A stretch of 9,632 nucleotides of DNA from positions 1 to 9,632 of the forward strand of contig JAZLMM010000059.1 in NCBI GenBank assembly GCA_045598705.1. Direction: 5' to 3'. Numbering within the stretch: position 1 is the stretch's first letter; each line of letters begins with the position of its first letter. The translations under genes were made by a program, and so were the position numbers. The DNA is from Scatonaster sp045598705 (GTDB taxonomy: Bacteria > Bacillota > Clostridia > Saccharofermentanales > Saccharofermentanaceae). Shown here one piece after another: positions 6,080 through 9,632 of this stretch. The notes beneath the pieces were generated by a model that ran no database searches, was not told the origin of the DNA, and saw only the letters and a list, made by a program, of their open reading frames with translations.

Positions 6080-6706
6080 TTGTTTCGATGGCATTCAATT
6101 TTATATGATAATGTGAAATCAGGGGTTAAGTCACTATTTGCTGGGGACTTCAGTGGATGGTTAGATAGTATGGCTTGCTGTATAATTGAGTTGAAGGATT
6201 ACTTAGAAGATTTGCCGAATATTGGGCGCGTGAGGTACTACAGAAATGAGAATGGTGAGATTGTCTGGGAAAAGGTTGCTGACTGCACTTTTGAGCTTGC
6301 TGTTTTTCTTGTTAATCTTTCTGGTTGTAGTTTGGTCGAGAAGACTCGATATGAGTTGCACTCGGATCAGAACCGATGTGTGACGATGGTGTCTGCAAGT
6401 AGACGGTTCTTGATTGGTATTGTATTAGATGAGAAAAATCTTTTGTTAAGCGACTATACAGGAAAGACAATTGCTGAAAGGGCATTTGATCAGCGTATCG
6501 TCAGCATGGACATATATGAACACCAAATCCTTCTTGCGTTTGAAGATAATCACATTGAGGTATATCAAGAAACTGATGGTGAATTGAACGAGAAATATAG
6601 TAAAGAATTTGAAGATAAGATCGTTAAGTCTGAATTATCAGTTTCGATTAATGAATATCTATTGACAAGTGATTGTGAGATGTACTTTTATAAAATAGTA
6701 CGATAG
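6080..6706 (+). CDS. Hypothetical protein, possibly beta-propeller-like
   Basis: I do not recognise this protein. From the first usable codon (TTG 6080) it has 208 residues. No signal peptide is evident. The second half alternates strand-like segments and turns, for example MDIYEHQILLAFEDNHIEVY, which resembles a WD/PQQ-type propeller blade; about two or three such units could fit, fewer than a closed propeller needs. The start is uncertain: no ribosome binding site precedes the TTG, an in-frame stop lies at 6068-6070, and alternatives are GTG 6113 and ATG 6170. It may therefore be a 5'-truncated remnant of a larger protein. It ends 19 bases before the response regulator gene, with no terminator between, so it is probably co-transcribed with the agr-type genes and may be a sensory or accessory partner. 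Confidence 0.6.
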   Translation: MFRWHSILYDNVKSGVKSLFAGDFSGWLDSMACCIIELKDYLEDLPNIGRVRYYRNENGEIVWEKVADCTFELAVFLVNLSGCSLVEKTRYELHSDQNRCVTMVSASRRFLIGIVLDEKNLLLSDYTGKTIAERAFDQRIVSMDIYEHQILLAFEDNHIEVYQETDGELNEKYSKEFEDKIVKSELSVSINEYLLTSDCEMYFYKIVR

Positions 6707-6725
6707 TTTTTATGGGGGAGCAGAC

Positions 6726-7469
6726 ATGTTTCGGATTGCACTTTGCGATGATGATGCGGTATTTCTTAAACAAGAGCGCGAGATGACTGAAAAATTTCTG
6801 CGTTCAAAGGATATCCACTTCGAAATCGCGGAGTTTTCTTCCGGTCAAGGCATGATTGACGAGAATAAAATAGAATCATACGACCTCATTCTTCTTGATT
6901 TTGAAATGGTTGGAATGGACGGATTTGAGACAGCAAAACGAATCCGTGAAAAATCTGAAAAAACAAATATCGCGTTTGTAACTGTTTTCTTCGAGTTTGC
7001 CCGTGAAGGATATCGTTTTGATGCATTACGATATTTAGTAAAGCAGGAAAGTACTTTTGAAAAAGAACTACAGGATTGCATTCAGAAAGCTATTCGTGTC
7101 AAGGAGAATCGGCGAAAGAATACTCGCGTGTTCGATTTCGTAGAGGGTCCGTTGACAGTAGATTTTGAGAATCTGATATATGTTTTGTCAGATAAGCATT
7201 ATCTGGATTTTCATGTGCTTGATGGAGAAAACATCCGGATTTATAAAATGAGGGCAAAATTGACTCAGATTCAAGCAGAATTAGATGAAACGCATATGTT
7301 TGCACTAGCGAGGACAGGACAAATACTGAATCTTAAATATGTGAAAGTCGTTGATAGAAAAGGAACTATAGCTATTCAAGTAAACAATAAGACACTAAGT
7401 ATTATCAAGCTGCCCGAGTCACGCAAAGCAGAATTTATGTCTGCATATCTGAGATACTACGGAGGTTAA
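6726..7469 (+). CDS. LytTR-family response regulator (AgrA-like)
   Basis: This is a 247-residue two-component response regulator. The receiver domain (about 1-122) has the acidic pocket Asp8-Asp9-Asp10, the phospho-acceptor Asp58 in LILLDFEM, Thr86 and Lys106 (followed by Gln rather than the usual Pro). The C-terminal half (about 135-245) is a LytTR DNA-binding domain, recognised by the pattern around FALARTGQILNLKYVKVVD, where the conserved Asn of the family is present. LytTR regulators bind pairs of about 9-bp direct repeats spaced two helical turns apart. GGGGGAG (6714-6720) sets the start. The stop codon overlaps the first of two adjacent ATG codons of the kinase gene, so the two are translationally coupled. 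Its likely target is the repeat pair at 8780-8809. Confidence 0.92.
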   Translation: MFRIALCDDDAVFLKQEREMTEKFLRSKDIHFEIAEFSSGQGMIDENKIESYDLILLDFEMVGMDGFETAKRIREKSEKTNIAFVTVFFEFAREGYRFDALRYLVKQESTFEKELQDCIQKAIRVKENRRKNTRVFDFVEGPLTVDFENLIYVLSDKHYLDFHVLDGENIRIYKMRAKLTQIQAELDETHMFALARTGQILNLKYVKVVDRKGTIAIQVNNKTLSIIKLPESRKAEFMSAYLRYYGG

Positions 7470-7471
7470 TG

Positions 7472-8779
7472 ATGCTGTTCGCATTTGATTGCGTAAATAC
7501 AATCATATTTGTGATTCTTGCCAAGATTTTTATGGAATTATTCTTGCGCCCGAAGCAGATTAATCATGTTTATCGAATGATAATAATGTGTAGCTGGATG
7601 CTTATAGAAATAGTAATAGTTAATCTGTTTCAGGATGCATTTCTTCCTAAAGCGCTACTTGCTATCTGTTGTACGATAGGGTCGACCTTCTTATTATTCA
7701 ATGGTGGAGGGATAAAGATTATTACCCTCTCTGCTATCCATTACGGATCTTTTATATCTGTAGAGACGCTGGTATACGTACTTGCTATACGGTGGACTTC
7801 TTATATCGGAATCTATGATGTTAAGGAGAATCTAATCAATGTATACGGTGGCGTAATTAGTGCCATGCTATTCCTTCTGGTTCTTCTTCTTATCAAGTTC
7901 TTTATGAAAAAGGAAGACCCAGCAGAACTGAGTGGCCTAGATATTGCGAAGTTTCTGGTATTCCCAGTTGCTTCGATCAGTTTGATAATAGCGTTTGCAT
8001 ATTTCAGCCGCGGTAGAGAAGTGTCAGAACAGGAAATACGATTCTTTACTTTTATCGCCATAGTATTCCTTGTGACAAATGTATATATGTACTGGCTCTT
8101 AAGAACTGATGTGAACAATAAAATATTAAAAGAAAAGAATATGATGTTTGAATCACATGCTAGGGAACTCTCTGATCTGTATGGTCAGATTCGGGAGGAA
8201 CATAAAACGATCTCCGGCATAGTTCATGACTATAAGAATAATATTACAGTCATTACGTCTTTGGCACTCTCCAATAAGTATGATGATTTGAAACAGTATC
8301 TTCAGGATTTGAAAGAAACCGAGGCAACAGTCGATGTTGTAGATACGGGCAATGCGGTATGCTCAGCGTTGTTTAATGCTAAGTATGCGGAGGCAATTCG
8401 AAAAGGAATTCAGATTCGCTTTGATATCAGTAATCTCAAAGGAATAAATATTAAAGACGAGGAACTTGTTGTTATTCTATCTAATTTGTTTAACAACGCT
8501 ATAGAGGCATGCGAAAAGTGTATTGACGAGAAGATAATCGATATCAGAATCAAATACAATAACGAGATGCTAATGATAACGTTTTCCAACACATATTTCG
8601 CGGAAGAGAAAACCCCGGTTACTCTGTCGGAAGGAAAATCACAATCTATATTGAGAGGACACGGGTTGAAGAATATCAAGCATATTGTAGACACGTATGC
8701 CGGACATATGGATATAGCAAAGGATGAAAAGTATACAGTAAGGCTTTTAATCCCTTGTTTTGGTTCTCAAAAATTGTAA
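7472..8779 (+). CDS. AgrC-like sensor histidine kinase (GHKL ATPase)
   Basis: This is a membrane-bound sensor kinase of 435 residues. The first 210 or so residues contain about six or seven hydrophobic segments (roughly 10-26, 36-54, 60-77, 83-106, 123-145, 158-178, 190-211), as in AgrC-type peptide receptors. A coiled-coil stretch (215-245) leads to the phospho-acceptor His252 in IVHDYKNNITVI. The ATPase domain has the N box NLFNNAIEAC (338-347) and the G box GHGLKNIK (396-403). Two ATGs are adjacent (7469 and 7472); GGAGG at 7461-7465 is spaced better for the second. It overlaps or abuts the response regulator gene and so forms a cognate pair. Its ligand is presumably a cyclic peptide matured by the AgrB encoded downstream. 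That specificity is inferred from context. Confidence 0.93.
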   Translation: MLFAFDCVNTIIFVILAKIFMELFLRPKQINHVYRMIIMCSWMLIEIVIVNLFQDAFLPKALLAICCTIGSTFLLFNGGGIKIITLSAIHYGSFISVETLVYVLAIRWTSYIGIYDVKENLINVYGGVISAMLFLLVLLLIKFFMKKEDPAELSGLDIAKFLVFPVASISLIIAFAYFSRGREVSEQEIRFFTFIAIVFLVTNVYMYWLLRTDVNNKILKEKNMMFESHARELSDLYGQIREEHKTISGIVHDYKNNITVITSLALSNKYDDLKQYLQDLKETEATVDVVDTGNAVCSALFNAKYAEAIRKGIQIRFDISNLKGINIKDEELVVILSNLFNNAIEACEKCIDEKIIDIRIKYNNEMLMITFSNTYFAEEKTPVTLSEGKSQSILRGHGLKNIKHIVDTYAGHMDIAKDEKYTVRLLIPCFGSQKL

Positions 8780-8809
8780 TCTTTGCCAGAAAAAGGGCAT
8801 TCTTTGCCA
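8780..8809 (+). promoter_or_regulatory. Direct-repeat pair, candidate LytTR operator
   Basis: TCTTTGCCA occurs at 8780-8788 and again, identically, at 8801-8809, with 12 bases between, so the period is 21 bp or two helical turns. This is the 9-12-9 geometry known for AgrA sites in Staphylococcus aureus and for other LytTR regulators, although the bases differ from the staphylococcal motif. The second copy ends six bases before the -35 of the candidate agrB promoter, a position suited to activation. The first copy starts immediately after the kinase stop codon. I found no other copy in the window. Confidence 0.65.
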
Positions 8810-8815
8810 CCCATA

Positions 8816-8844
8816 TTTACTATGCCTCTAGCCCATGGTATGAC
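8816..8844 (+). promoter_or_regulatory. Candidate agrB promoter with extended -10
   Basis: A weak -35 TTTACT (8816-8821, 4/6), a 17-base spacer and a -10 TATGAC (8839-8844, 4/6) are supported by TGG at 8836-8838, an extended -10. Transcription would begin near 8851, just before the AGGAGG at 8861. A poor -35 next to a direct-repeat operator is typical of an activator-dependent promoter, consistent with feedback induction by the LytTR regulator. Confidence 0.5.
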
Positions 8845-8872
8845 TGAATTGACATCCAATAGGAGGCATAAG

Positions 8873-9445
8873 ATGGTAGCACAGACTTGCAACAAGATAG
8901 TCGGCAGAATGATAGCTAATGATCTCATTAGTGATGCTGATCGTGCTATTTATTCTTATCATCTCCAGGTTATGCTCGAAGCTATCCTATGTCATGTGAT
9001 TCTGCTGAGCATGGCTGCAATTACCGGTCACTTTATAGAGATTTTTCTGTTTCTGCTTTCGTTTGATATTTTGAGAGGTTCTGCGAGCGGTTATCACTGT
9101 AAGACAAGTGTCGGTTGTTTCTTGTTAAGCTCATTATCGTGTATATTTGTAGTGCTAATTAAAGACCTTGCCCTCAAACATATTTTATATTATCAGTGGG
9201 AGCTGATAATTTCGATGATCATCATTTTTCTCATTGGCGCTATAAACCACCCGAATATGGGATGGTCCGATGAAGAACTGAGTAAAGCGAAAAGATCTTC
9301 TCGGATAAAGATCCTTATACTGTTGATCCTTCTTTTCATAATGGATTATTTGGGAATAGAAAAGAGGTATCTGTATTGTTTTTCAATGGGAATAGTACAG
9401 TGCTCCATATCACTAGTGATAGTTATTCTTGGAGGGAAAGACTAA
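8873..9445 (+). CDS. agrB: AgrB-family peptide-processing membrane protease
   Basis: AgrB proteins are membrane cysteine endopeptidases that trim the AgrD precursor and form the thiolactone ring of the autoinducing peptide. The 190-residue product has the family active site: RG (68-69), GYH with His75, and Cys82, at the seven-residue spacing of His77 and Cys84 in S. aureus AgrB. About five hydrophobic segments are visible (roughly 32-52, 54-67, 82-98, 109-124, 145-160, 167-187). The conserved NHPN motif (125-128) precedes a basic loop KAKRSSRIK (138-146). AGGAGG (8861-8866) sets the ATG at 8873. The frame is open 30 codons further upstream, but that stretch is the promoter and has no binding site. 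Unusually, agrB comes after the regulator and kinase genes, and no agrD is evident behind it. Confidence 0.93.
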   Translation: MVAQTCNKIVGRMIANDLISDADRAIYSYHLQVMLEAILCHVILLSMAAITGHFIEIFLFLLSFDILRGSASGYHCKTSVGCFLLSSLSCIFVVLIKDLALKHILYYQWELIISMIIIFLIGAINHPNMGWSDEELSKAKRSSRIKILILLILLFIMDYLGIEKRYLYCFSMGIVQCSISLVIVILGGKD

Positions 9446-9518
9446 CTATTAAAAGTCAATAGGAAAAATGTAGCGCAAACGCTAGATGCAACGAACCTTG
9501 ATAATTGCATAACGAAAC

Positions 9519-9536
9519 AAGCACCACGAGGTGCTT
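9519..9536 (+). repeat. Small hairpin downstream of agrB
   Basis: AAGCACC (9519-9525) pairs perfectly with GGTGCTT (9530-9536) around the loop ACGA. Only TGGAAAA follows, so it is a poor intrinsic terminator. It may be a transcript 3'-end structure or part of a regulatory leader for whatever follows. Confidence 0.4.
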
Positions 9537-9579
9537 TGGAAAACAAGTGATATGGATTAGCTGTGGTTTATACTTGTGG

Positions 9580-9601
9580 AACGAACTCCTTGTTTGTTTT
9601 T
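9580..9601 (+). terminator. Weak candidate terminator
   Basis: AACGAAC (9580-9586) can pair with GTTTGTT (9592-9598), including one G-U pair, around a five-base loop, followed directly by three further T residues (9599-9601). The stem is short and AT-rich, so termination strength is doubtful. It would fit the end of an agrB transcript. Confidence 0.25.
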
Positions 9602-9632
9602 ACGAGATGGAACATAACCCTGGTCAGCTTCT

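Larger units (their letters stand above)
9446..9632 (+). other. Region after agrB without a recognisable gene
   Basis: This is where an agrD pheromone-precursor gene would be expected, but none of the three forward frames shows a plausible one. The only ATG behind a purine-rich AGG (9468) is followed at once by TAG. The agrB frame stays open for 34 codons after its stop (9446-9547) but has no start codon. A second frame is open from TTG 9505 (with GTG 9547 and ATG 9607 inside it) to the window edge, with only weak Shine-Dalgarno-like sequence, and does not resemble AgrD. Two weak hairpins are listed separately. Confidence 0.5.

Noticed and set aside
8783..8872. N-terminal extension of AgrB from TTG 8783 or ATG 8822
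   Set aside because: No ribosome binding site precedes either codon. The stretch overlaps the direct repeats and promoter, while ATG 8873 has AGGAGG at ideal spacing.
9468..9473. ATG behind AGGAAAA as an agrD start
   Set aside because: The next codon is TAG.
9505..9632. Open frame from TTG 9505 (or GTG 9547, ATG 9607) to the window edge
   Set aside because: No good ribosome binding site at any of these starts, and the translated sequence resembles neither AgrD nor any other family. It is cut by the window, so it cannot be judged.
1..9632. CRISPR array, tRNA, rRNA or insertion sequence
   Set aside because: I saw no regularly spaced repeat series, no cloverleaf or rRNA-like segment, and no transposase-like reading frame.

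Overview
The window reads as a low-to-mid GC Firmicutes chromosome, most likely class Clostridia. The grounds are a CIRCE/HrcA-controlled chaperone operon, strong AGGAGG-type ribosome binding sites throughout, a zinc-finger (type I) DnaJ, and an agr-type signalling cluster with an AgrB protease. A family such as Lachnospiraceae is possible, but that is inference only. All recognisable genes lie on the + strand.

Positions 1-316 are non-coding: a small inverted repeat (23-59), a second one (200-218), a good sigma-A promoter with an extended -10 (221-249), and a perfect CIRCE operator (251-283) over the predicted transcription start. Positions 317-5827 hold a five-gene proteostasis operon: hrcA, grpE, clpP, dnaK, dnaJ. 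Its products are the repressor HrcA, the nucleotide exchange factor GrpE, the ClpP peptidase, the Hsp70 DnaK and its co-chaperone DnaJ. The usual Firmicutes order is hrcA-grpE-dnaK-dnaJ, so clpP between grpE and dnaK is unusual and would put a protease subunit under HrcA/CIRCE heat-shock control. A possible internal promoter and hairpin lie between grpE and clpP. A strong 12-bp-stem hairpin lies between dnaK and dnaJ. dnaJ most likely starts at a TTG. The operon ends in a very long foldback (5862-5956) that probably acts as a terminator.

From about 5957 onward the DNA is more AT-rich and codon use changes (many ATA isoleucine codons). After a short non-coding stretch with two inverted repeats comes an unrecognised, possibly beta-propeller-like protein (6080-6706). 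A LytTR response regulator (6726-7469), an AgrC-like histidine kinase (7472-8779) and an AgrB-family membrane protease (8873-9445) follow closely. The kinase-agrB gap contains two identical 9-bp direct repeats at a 21-bp period, just upstream of a plausible extended -10 promoter. That is the geometry expected of a LytTR operator, so the module probably autoregulates agrB through its own response regulator.

The last 187 bases (9446-9632) hold no convincing agrD pheromone-precursor gene. They contain two weak hairpins and an open, start-less 34-codon stretch in the agrB frame. The autoinducer of this system is therefore unidentified: it may lie beyond the window, be encoded elsewhere, or be degenerate.
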